In this document: positions 9,263 through 18,240 of the stretch, one piece after another
Numbering within the stretch: the stretch's first letter is position 1
Layout of the letters: each line of letters begins with the position of its first letter
NCBI GenBank assembly: GCA_024277175.1
Contig: JAJRVT010000106.1
Span: 1-50,550 of the forward strand
Length of the DNA: 50,550 bases
Direction of reading: 5' to 3'
DNA from: Chloroflexota bacterium
GTDB taxonomy: Bacteria > Chloroflexota > Anaerolineae > Caldilineales > Caldilineaceae
Translations under genes and position numbers: made by a program
The notes under the pieces: model-generated
Seen by the model: only the letters and a program-made list of their open reading frames with translations
The model's database searches: none
Told to the model about the DNA's origin: nothing

Positions 9263-10010
9263 GGGGAAGTCCTCCATTGATGAACGATGCCGGTCAATTG
9301 GGTGCGCGCTCCGCCCATGCCCTCCCGGGAAGAGGACGATGCGCCGTTCGTTTGCGCACAAATAATATGGGCTGGTCAGCTGGAGCAGAAGCTACGACGC
9401 GCTGTCCCTCTTGATGATTCATTACAAAGGCGCAAAAAGCAGAGCGATGCGAAGAGAATTCTCGTAGCGCCCTCTGCTTCTTGTGGTAAAGCTATTTTTG
9501 GCGATGACGCGCCTGGATTCGGATATGGACCATTCCGAAATGTAATGAAGGCGCGAACAGACCTCATGCCTCCATAGCGTGGAACGTCATTGATATCTGT
9601 AGGGGGTCGAACGATAAATAACATGGGTTCTTTATTGGGATGAGTATGACATTTAGGGGGATCATCCAACATAAACGTTCGGGGATCGCTCAACGACAAA
9701 CGTTCGGGGTCGTTCAACAGTAAACGTTCGAGGATCGTTTAACGACAAACGATCGGGGTCGTTCAACAGTAAGCATTCGGGGATCATCCAGCAATAAACA
9801 TTGGCTTGCGGCATCTTAGGAGTCGCAAACTGCGCTGAATTACGGGTTTGTTCATCCCCCATGGCAGCAGACGGCGGCATAGATGTCTTACGGGGTGGAC
9901 GCATCAACACTCAACTCTGGCATCGCGGCTGTAAAGACGTGTCCCGCATATATTATATCACTAATCTCCCGGGTTGCATAGCGCAAAAAATTCGTCTAAT
10001 CAGCGCTCCA
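9263..10010. other. Intergenic region of about 750 bp without a convincing gene
   Basis: No frame here shows family features. It contains a decayed stretch (about 9425-9475) that resembles the AGGCGCAAAG-type repeat seen at 38371, and a tandem repeat array at about 9598-9800. The promoter of the downstream ACP cluster should lie here but none was identified with confidence. Confidence 0.6.
9598..9806. repeat. Tandem repeat alternating 25-bp and 24-bp units
   Basis: Five clear units run from 9673 to 9795: 25, 24, 25, 24 and 25 bases, starting at 9673, 9698, 9722, 9747 and 9771. Odd units carry AAACGTTCGGGGATC, even units AAACGTTCGGGGTCGTTC, giving a 49-bp higher-order period. Degenerate units precede (9649-9672, and about 9598-9624) and follow (9796 onward). 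Read on the minus strand it gives pseudo-repetitive peptides that are unlikely to be real. Confidence 0.85.
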
Positions 10011-10763
10011 TCATCCCCCCAAAAAAGCCCGGCGCACATTGGGGTCTTCGAGGAGCTCGCGGCCGGACCCTTCGTAGCTGTTCTGCCCTAGATCGAGCAC
10101 ATAGCCCCGGTCGCTGATCTGCAGGCCCTGGCGCGCATTCTGCTCGATCATCAACACGGTCAGGCCGATCTCCCGGTTCAGGCGGTGGATGCCCCGGAAG
10201 ATGGCCTTGGTGATGAGAGGGGCCAGGCCGGCCGAGGGTTCGTCCATGAGCACCAGCTTCGGCTCCCACATAAGCGCGCGGCCGATCTCCAGCATACGCT
10301 GCTCGCCGCCGCTCATGGTGCCGGCCTTCTGCTTGGCCCGCTCGGCCAGTCGGGGGAAGAGGTCCAGAATGTAGTCGATCCGGCGCTTGATACGGGCCTT
10401 GTCCCGTTCCAGATACATGCCCATCTCCAGGTTCTCATAGACTGTCATCTGAGGGAAGAGACTGCGCAACTGGGGCACAATGGTGATACCAGCCTTGAGC
10501 GCGTCCTGGGGACGGGCGCCGGTGATGTCCCGGTTGTCGAAAAGTACGCGCCCCTGGCGGACATTGACGAAGCCATAGAGGGCCTTGAACACCGTGGACT
10601 TGCCCGCGCCGTTGGGACCGATGACGCAGACGATCTCCCGGGGCTTGACGTGCAGGCTCACCCCTTTGAGGATATCGAAATCGGGCCGGTAACCGGCGTA
10701 AATATCCTGCACTTCTAACAATGGACGCTCGCTTTCATTGACGCCCATGATATCACCAATCAT
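10011..10763 (-). CDS. livF: Branched-chain amino-acid-type ABC transporter, ATPase LivF
   Basis: About 250 residues. ATG at 10763 is preferred because GGAGG lies eight bases upstream; a GTG at 10784 would start earlier. Walker A is GPNGAGKST (around residues 49-57), the ABC signature TMSGGEQRMLEIGRAL, and Walker B PKLVLMDEPSAGLAP. VLMIEQNARQGLQISDRGYV is the LivF-type switch region. It forms the ATPase pair with LivG on the cytoplasmic side of the importer. It overlaps the livG stop codon by eleven bases, so translation is coupled. Last gene of the operon; no obvious terminator follows. Confidence 0.95.
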   Translation of the reverse strand: MIGDIMGVNESERPLLEVQDIYAGYRPDFDILKGVSLHVKPREIVCVIGPNGAGKSTVFKALYGFVNVRQGRVLFDNRDITGARPQDALKAGITIVPQLRSLFPQMTVYENLEMGMYLERDKARIKRRIDYILDLFPRLAERAKQKAGTMSGGEQRMLEIGRALMWEPKLVLMDEPSAGLAPLITKAIFRGIHRLNREIGLTVLMIEQNARQGLQISDRGYVLDLGQNSYEGSGRELLEDPNVRRAFLGG

Positions 10764-11577
10764 CGTCGTCGCCTCCGTCTGCACCGAAGTACGCTTCGAT
10801 TACATCCTCGTTTTCCATGATTTCGTCCGGCGAGCCTTCAGCCAATTTCTGGCCGTAGTTGAGCACAAAAACTCGGCTGCACAGGTCGCTGATAAAGTGA
10901 ATGTTGTGTTCGACCAGCAGAAAGGCCTTGCCATACTGGCTGTTCAGGGTGCGAATGCGGTCTTTGATCTCCTCGATCAGGGTCGGGTTGACGCCGGAAG
11001 TGGCCTCGTCCAGCAGGATCAGGTCCGGGTCAGGCATGAGCGCCATGCCGATCTCCAGCAGCCGCTGCTGACCGCCGGAAAGGTTGCCGGCCTGCTCGTC
11101 CATAACCCGATCCAAGAGCAGAAAGCTGACCAGCCCCCGGGCCCGATCTTCCGTTTCCGCCGGCGGGGTGTGAAACTTCTTGCGCATGGACAGGCCACCC
11201 CACTGACGGCTGAGTAACATATTTTCCCAAACCGTCAGCTTTTTGTAGACCCGGATCACCTGGAAGGTGCGGGCCAGCCCCAGGTGCGCCACCTGATAGG
11301 GCTTGTAGTCGGTGATGTCGACGCCCTTGAAATAGATCTCGCCTGCGCTCACATGCTGGACCCGGGTCAAACAGTCGAAGAGGGTGGTCTTGCCGCTGCC
11401 ATTGGGACCGATCAGGCCCATGATCTCGTTGGGATAGACGGCGAAATCCACGCTGTTCAGCGCAGCCAGGCCGCCAAAGAACTTGGTCACATTGCGCCCT
11501 TCCAGCAACGGCGCGGCCTCGGGATGGGGCGCAGATGGTGCGGCCGCTTCCCGGGTGGGCAGTGCAAACGGATTCAT
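10753..11577 (-). CDS. livG: Branched-chain amino-acid-type ABC transporter, ATPase LivG
   Basis: 274 residues with Walker A IGPNGSGKTTLF (about residues 56-67), Q-loop region LARTFQVIRVYKKLTVWENM, signature NLSGGQQRLLEIGMAL and Walker B PDLILLDEATSGVNPTLIEE. The LARTFQ and ENM blocks are characteristic of LivG compared with LivF. The first 25 residues are an Ala/Pro-rich leader not typical of the family. Its ATGA start overlaps the livM stop by four bases and its end overlaps livF, so livM-livG-livF are tightly coupled. Confidence 0.95.
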   Translation of the reverse strand: MNPFALPTREAAAPSAPHPEAAPLLEGRNVTKFFGGLAALNSVDFAVYPNEIMGLIGPNGSGKTTLFDCLTRVQHVSAGEIYFKGVDITDYKPYQVAHLGLARTFQVIRVYKKLTVWENMLLSRQWGGLSMRKKFHTPPAETEDRARGLVSFLLLDRVMDEQAGNLSGGQQRLLEIGMALMPDPDLILLDEATSGVNPTLIEEIKDRIRTLNSQYGKAFLLVEHNIHFISDLCSRVFVLNYGQKLAEGSPDEIMENEDVIEAYFGADGGDDDDW

Positions 11578-12617
11578 ACGCTCGTCTCCGTTTCAGTGGA
11601 TTGGTACGCATCCTTGGGCCCCTCTCCCAGATAGCGTCCCCAGAGCCGCCCCAGGGAGGTGGCCGAGGGGTCATTCAGCAAGCCCATGATGCCCTCGGGG
11701 AAGAAGAGAACGATGACGATCAGAAGAACGCCCTCCACGAGCAGGTGGAACTGAAGAAAGTTAGACCAGAGGATATCACGCAGCCAATAGATGACGGTGA
11801 CGCCGATGACCGGGCCGGCCACCGTGCCCAGACCGCCCAGCATGGTCATCATCACCAGCTCGATAGTGCGCGATTCGAAGAAGACCACATCCGGGTCGAT
11901 GAAGGTGTTCTGATAGGCCCAGAGCGCGCCTACAATGCCGGTGAAGAAGGCCGCGATCCAGAAGATGGTGATCTTGTGCAGGGTGGTGTTGATGCCCCGC
12001 ATCTCCGCGCCGACCTCATCCTCGCGGATGGCGACGAGGGTGGCCCCGAACTGGGTGCGCCGCAGCCACCAGACGAAGGCCACCACCAGCACGGCCAGGA
12101 TCAGGGTCACATAGTAGAAAAGGGGCCGGTTGAGATAGGGCGGCAGCGTCAGGCCGGACCCGCCGCCGGTGATGGGCCGCAGCACGCGCACGATCTCGCG
12201 CATGGCCACGAAGGTGCCCAGCATGGCGATGGAAAAGTACGGCCCTTTGAGACGCAAGGTGGCCGAGCCGATGAGCACTGCGAAGATGGCCGCGGCCACC
12301 GCACCCACGATCAACGCGGGGACGAACGGCCAGCCCGCCTTGGCCATCATAACGCCCGCACCATAGGCGCCGATGCCAAAGAAGACCGCATGTCCGAAGT
12401 CGATATAGCCCGTGAACCCCCCGGTCATGTTCCAGTCGCTGGCCAGGGTGACCAGCATGAACAACTGGGTGAGGGAAAAGAGCAGGGAGTTGCTCACCAG
12501 TTTGCGTTCCGGCGCCAGCCAACGGGGCAGGGGCAACAGGAAAAGAAAGAGGACGAGCAGGATCAGGACCAGGGGACCCAACTTATAGCGTTTCCAGATT
12601 TCCGTCAAAGTGCGCAT
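11574..12617 (-). CDS. livM: Branched-chain amino-acid-type ABC transporter permease LivM
   Basis: 347 residues, strongly hydrophobic, with eight to ten membrane spans. NMTGGFTGYIDFGHAVFFGIGAYGAGVMM-type sequence near residues 65-95 is the LivM signature (G-x-x-G-x-x-x-F-G-H-A-x-F-x-G-x-G-A-Y). LVAIREDEVGAEMRGINTTLHKI is the conserved cytoplasmic loop contacting the ATPases. The C-terminus is polar and ends just before livG. A 27-base gap separates it from livH. Together with LivH it forms the translocation pore. Confidence 0.93.
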   Translation of the reverse strand: MRTLTEIWKRYKLGPLVLILLVLFLFLLPLPRWLAPERKLVSNSLLFSLTQLFMLVTLASDWNMTGGFTGYIDFGHAVFFGIGAYGAGVMMAKAGWPFVPALIVGAVAAAIFAVLIGSATLRLKGPYFSIAMLGTFVAMREIVRVLRPITGGGSGLTLPPYLNRPLFYYVTLILAVLVVAFVWWLRRTQFGATLVAIREDEVGAEMRGINTTLHKITIFWIAAFFTGIVGALWAYQNTFIDPDVVFFESRTIELVMMTMLGGLGTVAGPVIGVTVIYWLRDILWSNFLQFHLLVEGVLLIVIVLFFPEGIMGLLNDPSATSLGRLWGRYLGEGPKDAYQSTETETSV

Positions 12618-12644
12618 AATGATTCGTTGTCTTTCAACAGCCCA

Positions 12645-13529
12645 CTAATGAGCGCCGGCTGGCTTCAGCCCGCCGAACAGGCCCTGGGGGCGGGTCACTA
12701 ATACGACGACCAGGATGACGAAGGACGAAACGATGCCCAGGTTCGTGCCTACGCCCGGCACAAAGGTGGCGATGAGGACCTCCACCAGCCCCAGAACGAT
12801 CCCCCCCATGAGCGCGCCGGGGATGCTTCCCAGCCCGGCCATGGCCGTGATCGCAAACGCCTTCAGCGTCAGGGGCGGTCCCATGAAGGGGTAGATGGGC
12901 TGGGTTGGCGCGACCAGCGTGCCGGCCACCGCGGTCAGGGCGATGCAGATAGCGAAGGTGATGGCGTAGACGTACTTGATCTCGATGCCCACGATCCGCG
13001 CCGCCTCCCGGTTTTGGGCCGCGGCGCGGATGCTCTTTCCCAGCCGGGTGTACTGGAGGAAGAGATGTAGCCCGGACATGATGATCAGGGCCGCGATCAG
13101 CACGATGGTCTTGGTGATGGGAACGGTGACGTCACCCACGCGCCAGAAGCCGCTGAAGGCTGTATCCACTGTACGCGGCGTGGCGGTGAAAATGATCTTG
13201 GTTGCGTTGGCGATAATGATCGAGAGACCATAGGTCACCAACAGTGAAATCAGGTACGGACGATCGATGACTCGATTGATCAGGCCGTGCTGGAGCGCGT
13301 AGCCGACCGCAAACATGACCGGGAAGACAACGATCACCGTGGCGAACGGCTCCCAGCCTAACTGCTTGCTGAGGAGCCAGGTGATATACGCGCCCACCAT
13401 CACGAATTCGCCGTGGGCGAGATTAATCACGCCCATGACGCCCCAGATGATGGAAAAGCCCAGCACCATCACAGCATAGAAACCACCCAACATGACGCCG
13501 TTGATTGCAGCCTGACTCAATTGGTCCAT
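12645..13529 (-). CDS. livH: Branched-chain amino-acid-type ABC transporter permease LivH
   Basis: 294 residues, mostly membrane helices. The protein begins MDQLSQAAINGVMLGGFYAVMV, then SIIWGVMGVINLAHGEFVM, the LivH hallmark (G-x-x-N-x-A-H-G). RAAAQNREAARIVGIEIKYVY is the ATPase-coupling loop, and AGLGSIPGALMGGIVLGLVE the C-terminal signature. GGAGG-type ribosome binding site lies just upstream. A large inverted repeat (13547-13610) separates it from livK, which may lower expression of the membrane genes relative to the binding protein. Confidence 0.94.
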   Translation of the reverse strand: MDQLSQAAINGVMLGGFYAVMVLGFSIIWGVMGVINLAHGEFVMVGAYITWLLSKQLGWEPFATVIVVFPVMFAVGYALQHGLINRVIDRPYLISLLVTYGLSIIIANATKIIFTATPRTVDTAFSGFWRVGDVTVPITKTIVLIAALIIMSGLHLFLQYTRLGKSIRAAAQNREAARIVGIEIKYVYAITFAICIALTAVAGTLVAPTQPIYPFMGPPLTLKAFAITAMAGLGSIPGALMGGIVLGLVEVLIATFVPGVGTNLGIVSSFVILVVVLVTRPQGLFGGLKPAGAH

Positions 13530-13546
13530 ACCATCCTCCCACTGAT

Positions 13547-13610
13547 CAATTGTTAATGGTCAATGGCCAATAGTCGGCGTTGACCCTTGACCATTAGCCA
13601 TTAACAATTG
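13547..13610. repeat. Inverted repeat between livK and livH
   Basis: Arms of about 22 bases, CAATTGTTAATGGTCAATGG (from 13547) and CCATTAGCCATTAACAATTG (to 13610), pair with two mismatches around a roughly 20-base loop. There is no T-run on either strand. It could act as an attenuating or mRNA-stabilising hairpin between the binding-protein gene and the permease genes, or be one more dispersed palindrome; TTAACAATTGACAATT beside the right arm repeats part of the arm. Confidence 0.75.
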
Positions 13611-13618
13611 ACAATTTT

Positions 13619-14905
13619 CTACCGTTCGTCCCATGCAGGCATGGGGTATTCCAGTTCACTGACAGCGGCATCCGCCGGCGCGACCACGTTGATGGCGCCG
13701 GCCTGAATCTGGATCGCACCCATGGGCTTGCCTGCGTTCTTACCCGTCTCATCGAAGTTGATAGGTCCGTAGAAGGTCATCACATCCAGATCATTCAGCG
13801 CCTGGCGCACCGCATCCGAATCCAGAGAACCGGCGGCTTCGATGGCCAGTTGCAGGGCTAGGGCCGTGGCGGTGGATTCGGCGGCCTGATAGGTGGGCGG
13901 TTCGCCCCACATGCCTTCATAGCGAGCGGCGTAATCCGCTGCAGAGCCGAAGTAGTCATCCTGATAGCTCATGGTCGCTTCCCACTGGGTGGGGCCGATG
14001 ATGTAATTGGCTGCGTCGCCCACTTCCTCTACGAACTTGGGATTGCTGGGGCCCACAGTGATGACCATAGCCTTGGGCGAGAAGCCCAACTCCTGAGCAG
14101 CGCGCACGAAGAGCAAGGCGTCATTGAAGTGACCGCCGCCCACGAAGACGTCCGGCTCCATATCCCGGAACTTAGTCATGATCGCGCTCACGTCAGCCAC
14201 ATCCTTAGGATAAGTCTCCACGCCCAGGATCTCCAGGCCATATTCCTCCGCCCACTTTTGAGCGCCCGCACCTACGGACGAGGGGAAGGCGGTGTCTTCA
14301 TAGGCGATCACCACACTCGTAGCGCCCTGATCCGCCAGGGCCTTGAGCGCGGACTGGGTATAGTTGCCAGCCGGAGTCAGGACCGCGAAAAGATTCTTGA
14401 ACCCTCGTTCGAACAGGGACTCCGACGCACCGTTGCCTTCGATCATGATCTTGTTGTATTTCTCGGAGATGGCGCTTGCCGCCATGGTCAGGCCGCTGGA
14501 ATAGGGGCCTAACAAGAAGTCGACCTCATCATCGGTGATCAGTTTTTCGGCCAGGTTGGCGGCCGTGTCCGGATCGCCTTCGTCATCGTAGTAAACGATC
14601 TCCACATTATAGCAGTCGCCGCCCACCTTGACGCCGCCATACTCTTTGTTCACCCAGTCGAGCCAGGTGTTATACCCCTGGCGGGTGTCTTTCCCTTCCC
14701 GGGCGTATTTACCCGTCTCGCTGACGGCCGCGCCAAGTTTGATGGTTCCAACACAGCCATTGTCGGATACAGCGGCCTCGGACGTCTGCTCGCCGCCGTC
14801 GGAAGCCGCAGGCTCCGACGGGGCCGCCGGGGCGGCGCAGGCTGCCATCAACAATGCAGCCAGGATAAACAGGGGCATGATACGCCAAATGCGACGCACG
14901 CTCAT
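13619..14905 (-). CDS. livK: Branched-chain amino-acid-type ABC transporter, substrate-binding lipoprotein LivK
   Basis: About 428 residues from ATG at 14905, with AAGGAG seven bases upstream; an in-frame ATG at 14959 lacks this. The signal peptide ends in LLMAACAAP, a lipobox with Cys as the anchored residue, followed by a Ser/Ala/Glu linker. Mature-domain features include IKLGAAVSETGKYAREGKDT, YYDDEGDPDTAANLAEKLI, FLLGPYSSGLTMAAS and AAESTATALALQLAIEAAGS, typical of type I periplasmic binding proteins of amino-acid, amide or urea importers. The true ligand is unknown. First gene of the liv operon. Confidence 0.93.
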   Translation of the reverse strand: MSVRRIWRIMPLFILAALLMAACAAPAAPSEPAASDGGEQTSEAAVSDNGCVGTIKLGAAVSETGKYAREGKDTRQGYNTWLDWVNKEYGGVKVGGDCYNVEIVYYDDEGDPDTAANLAEKLITDDEVDFLLGPYSSGLTMAASAISEKYNKIMIEGNGASESLFERGFKNLFAVLTPAGNYTQSALKALADQGATSVVIAYEDTAFPSSVGAGAQKWAEEYGLEILGVETYPKDVADVSAIMTKFRDMEPDVFVGGGHFNDALLFVRAAQELGFSPKAMVITVGPSNPKFVEEVGDAANYIIGPTQWEATMSYQDDYFGSAADYAARYEGMWGEPPTYQAAESTATALALQLAIEAAGSLDSDAVRQALNDLDVMTFYGPINFDETGKNAGKPMGAIQIQAGAINVVAPADAAVSELEYPMPAWDER

Positions 14906-15083
14906 GGGATTCTCCTTTCGCTCATTCAGTTGTTCAGGTGTTCGACTCGAAGCGGACAACTATTTGGGGTGGTTCAGGGCAAGTGTATCGGCAAAACGGC
15001 CCAGATGCATAAAAAAACGGAGAAAAAAGATAAAAAAAGTGTAAAAATATGAAAAGGAGGGTCATCCACCGCTGATTGATCCC

Positions 15084-15776
15084 CTACTCCCCAAAGCGAT
15101 AGCCAAGACCGTGCTCGGTGAAAAAATATTGAGGGGCGGCTGGGTCTGGCTCAATTTTCCGCCGCAGACGGCCCACGTAGACCCGTAGATATTCAGCCTC
15201 GTTGCCATACTCCTCCCCCCAGACGTGATGAAGGATCGTGGCATGGGATAGGGTGCTGCCCACATGACGCATAAAGTATTCAAGCAGGTTGAACTCGGTC
15301 TTGGTCAGGTGCAGGGTCTGGTTGCAGCAGACCACGGTCGCGCTGGCTGTGTCCAGGGTCAGGTTCCGGTAGCGAAGGACAGGGAAATGGTCATGCTCGC
15401 TGTGCCACCCTGTGCGACGAAGTAGGGCGCGCACCCGAGCCAGGAGTTCCTGCACGCCGAAGGGTTTAGTCAGCACGTCATCCGCGCCCTGATCCAGGGC
15501 TTTGACCTTGTCCCCCTCCTCCCCCAGTGCGGTGAGAACGATGATGGGCACGACCGACTGTTGGCGGATGCGGCGGCATGTCTCCAGGCCGTCCATATGG
15601 GGCATCATGATGTCGAGCACGATCAGGTCCAATTGTTCGGTGTTGAAGATGGCCAGGGCCTCCAGCCCGTTGGCGGCAGTGAAAACCTTCATGCCGCGCG
15701 CTTCCAGATTGCGCCCCACGAAGTTGCGTAACGCATTTTCGTCATCCACCACCAATACCCGTTTACCGTGCAGCAT
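15084..15776 (-). CDS. OmpR/KdpE-like response regulator
   Basis: About 230 residues from ATG at 15776, which has GGAGGGAG upstream. The receiver domain (1-120) shows VLVVDDE with Asp11/Asp12, the phospho-acceptor Asp55 in LIVLDIMMPHMDG, and Lys in DDVLTKPFG. The C-terminal winged-helix domain has LTKTEFNLLEYFMRHVG and EYLRVYVGRLRRKIEPDP, followed by the KdpE-like ending YFFTEHGLGYRF. It overlaps the kinase gene by fourteen bases, so kinase and regulator are translated together. The liv operon begins about 180 bases downstream on the same strand and is a candidate target, though nothing in the sequence proves this. Confidence 0.93.
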   Translation of the reverse strand: MLHGKRVLVVDDENALRNFVGRNLEARGMKVFTAANGLEALAIFNTEQLDLIVLDIMMPHMDGLETCRRIRQQSVVPIIVLTALGEEGDKVKALDQGADDVLTKPFGVQELLARVRALLRRTGWHSEHDHFPVLRYRNLTLDTASATVVCCNQTLHLTKTEFNLLEYFMRHVGSTLSHATILHHVWGEEYGNEAEYLRVYVGRLRRKIEPDPAAPQYFFTEHGLGYRFGE

Positions 15777-18240
15777 AGGCTCGCTCCCTCCCCGTCTCCA
15801 TGTCCGTTTCCATTTCGTCATTTTCCCGGGGTGCATCCCGCTCTATGGGCAGTGAAAAGCCGATCACCGCGCCGGGCGCGGCGTCCTCCACCCAGATGCG
15901 GCCACTGTGAGCTTCCACAAACCCCTTGCAAATGGAGAGACCTAGCCCCACGCCGCCGGTCTGGCGGGTCAACCCGTCATCCCCCCGGAAAAAACGTTCG
16001 AAGACCCGCTCGCGCCAGGCGGCGGGGACGCCAGGCCCGTAGTCGCGCACCGTGACCTGCACGCGCCCCCCGTCGGCGTCGCCAGTCTGGCGCGCATCCG
16101 TGGCGTCATCCATATAGGCCGTTGCGATGTCGATGTAGGCGTCAGGAGGCGAGTACTTGACGCTGTTCTCGATCAGGTTGCGGATCACCGTGGAGATGCG
16201 GGCCGCGTCCACCCGCACCAACGGCGGGCCGGGCGTCAGGTGCAGACGCAGGCGCGCACGCACGCGCTCATCGAAGCCCTTCGCCACCTGCCGCACGATC
16301 TGGTTGATGGCGTACAGTTCGGTGTGGATGATGAGGTTGCCGGCTTCGATGCGCGACAGATCAAGCAGGTTGGTGACCAGTTCGGCGAGGCGGTCGGTCT
16401 CGCTGCTGATGATCTCCAGGAATTCGCGCTGCGATTCCAGGTCCCAATCCACATCCGCGGCCAGGAGCGTGCTGGCATAGCCCTTGATGGTGGCCAGCGG
16501 CGTGCGCAGTTCATGGGAAACGGTCGAAATCAGGCTCGATCGCATACGATCAAGCTCTTTATCCGCGGTCACGTCCTGCCAAAGCTGGCCCCGGCCAAGC
16601 TGTTGGCCGCGCGCATCGGTCACATTGAAGAAGTGGATACGCAGATCCTGAACCTGCCCCCCCACTTTTCGGGTCAGGTCGATGTTGGTCTCTTCATGCG
16701 CGTTCAACACGCGCTCGATCCGCCGTTCGAGCGCGAGCCTGTCTTCGGCGCCGGCCAGGAGGTGCTTCAACATATCGGCGGCGTCCAGGCGAGCCGTCTG
16801 CCGCCCGCTGAGGCCGAGCATGGCCGCCGCCCGGCGGTTGGAATAGAGCACGCTGCCAGAAAGGCCCTCCAACACCAACCCATCGCTCAGGCTTTCGACG
16901 ATAGCCTCCAGGCGTCTTGTCTGCTCCTGAAGCTGGGCGTCGGAGCGTGCGTAAAGTGCGGAATTTTCCAGCGCAACAGAAACGTGGGCGGCGAAACTGG
17001 CGGCCAGTTCCAGTTCACCGAAGCTGTAGCGATAGGGACGGTCTTTGTAGAGAACGAGGACGGCCGGCTGGGCGTGGCGGGTCTGCAAAGGGATGGCCAG
17101 CACCGAGTGGAATCCTTCATCTCGGGACCGCGCGCGCAACTTGGCGAAGGCCAGGTCGGTCTCGGTGTTCGAGACTTGCACCGGGGTGCGATTACGCAGC
17201 GCGCGCATGGAGGGTGAACTTGGTTCAGACGGATCCACGCGTATCTGGGCCACATAGCTGTCAGCCAGGCCCCGGCTGGCGCGGATGCGGAAGACGCCGG
17301 CCCGCTCATCCAGCGTCATGACTGCACTTTTGTCCACATTAAATAGGGTCTGCACCTGGACCAGAATGCTGTCAAGCACCTGGTCTGTATCCAGGGATGC
17401 GGCCACCACCCGGCTCGTCTGGAGTAGGGTCGTCAACTGAAGAAACCGGTGCTGGATTTCAGTTTCCAGCGCGGTGATGGATTGGGCCAGACGGCCCACC
17501 TGCCCCGGCTGGCGCGCCAGCGCCGTCAGTTGGCGCCGCTCCTCCGGGTGCAAATGACCGCGCCAGCGGAGCACCTCGCTCAGGTCGATCAGCCGCTCCA
17601 GGGGTGTAATATAGCGTTGCAGCATGAGCATCCAGAAGAGCAAGCCCGCGGCCAGAGCCAGGGCGGCGGCGAAAAAGGGGGCGAAAATCGACCAATCCAC
17701 GCTGGCAAACCCCGCTGGGTAGGAATGCTGCGCCACCACCCATCCCCTTCCGGAAGGTAAGGCGGCGCGCGCGTGGCCCCAGGTCACGCCGCCGGGTGCG
17801 ATGCTGGTGAAATAGTCATCGTCTCCAAAGCGCGCGGTCAACGCCACCCGCTGCAGCCACTGCTGGCTCGCGGCTTCATTGGCCATGGACGCTATGTTGG
17901 CGACCTGAAGAATCTGACCATGGGCGTCGAGCAGCAGCATGGAATCATTGGGGTCTACGATCCAGGCGGAGATTTCTTCGACGCCGGCGTCTGCCTGGGC
18001 GTCAATCTGGGCTGCGAATGAACGGGCGAGCGCCTGGTCGCTTTCGATCTGCGCCGCCTTCATCTGACGACGGGTGTAAAATCCACCGGCCAGCAGCATG
18101 ATCAGCAACGCCGCAGCAAAGAGCAGATACCAATTCAGAAGCCGCGCGCGCAGGTCAGGCGCACCCGCACCATCCATGCGATTGGCGACGCCTTCTGCCG
18201 ACTGTGTAGAAAGGGGAGGAGGCGATGAAAAAGACGACAT
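15763..18240 (-). CDS. Membrane sensor histidine kinase with GAF and PAS domains
   Basis: About 825 residues from ATG at 18240; a TTG at 18258 would add six. The order is: transmembrane helix LLFAAALLIMLLAGGFY (about 38-55), an extracytoplasmic sensor segment, second helix FFAAALALAAGLLFWMLML (about 185-204), a HAMP-like linker, GAF (about 275-425), PAS (about 445-555), HisKA with ISTVSHELRTPLATIKGYAS, and HATPase_c with NLIENSVKYSPPDA, DYGPGVPAAWRERVFERFF and VGLGLSICKGFVEAHSG. It would autophosphorylate on the histidine of SHELRTP and pass phosphate to the adjacent regulator. The signal is unknown. No extra receiver or output domain is seen. Confidence 0.93.
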   Translation of the reverse strand: MSSFSSPPPLSTQSAEGVANRMDGAGAPDLRARLLNWYLLFAAALLIMLLAGGFYTRRQMKAAQIESDQALARSFAAQIDAQADAGVEEISAWIVDPNDSMLLLDAHGQILQVANIASMANEAASQQWLQRVALTARFGDDDYFTSIAPGGVTWGHARAALPSGRGWVVAQHSYPAGFASVDWSIFAPFFAAALALAAGLLFWMLMLQRYITPLERLIDLSEVLRWRGHLHPEERRQLTALARQPGQVGRLAQSITALETEIQHRFLQLTTLLQTSRVVAASLDTDQVLDSILVQVQTLFNVDKSAVMTLDERAGVFRIRASRGLADSYVAQIRVDPSEPSSPSMRALRNRTPVQVSNTETDLAFAKLRARSRDEGFHSVLAIPLQTRHAQPAVLVLYKDRPYRYSFGELELAASFAAHVSVALENSALYARSDAQLQEQTRRLEAIVESLSDGLVLEGLSGSVLYSNRRAAAMLGLSGRQTARLDAADMLKHLLAGAEDRLALERRIERVLNAHEETNIDLTRKVGGQVQDLRIHFFNVTDARGQQLGRGQLWQDVTADKELDRMRSSLISTVSHELRTPLATIKGYASTLLAADVDWDLESQREFLEIISSETDRLAELVTNLLDLSRIEAGNLIIHTELYAINQIVRQVAKGFDERVRARLRLHLTPGPPLVRVDAARISTVIRNLIENSVKYSPPDAYIDIATAYMDDATDARQTGDADGGRVQVTVRDYGPGVPAAWRERVFERFFRGDDGLTRQTGGVGLGLSICKGFVEAHSGRIWVEDAAPGAVIGFSLPIERDAPRENDEMETDMETGRERAYAAR

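Noticed and set aside
9376-9910. Minus-strand frames with NDPxRLSLNDPRTF repeats
   Set aside because: They arise from the 24/25-bp DNA repeat; units of alternating length shift frame, and no start signal or family is seen.
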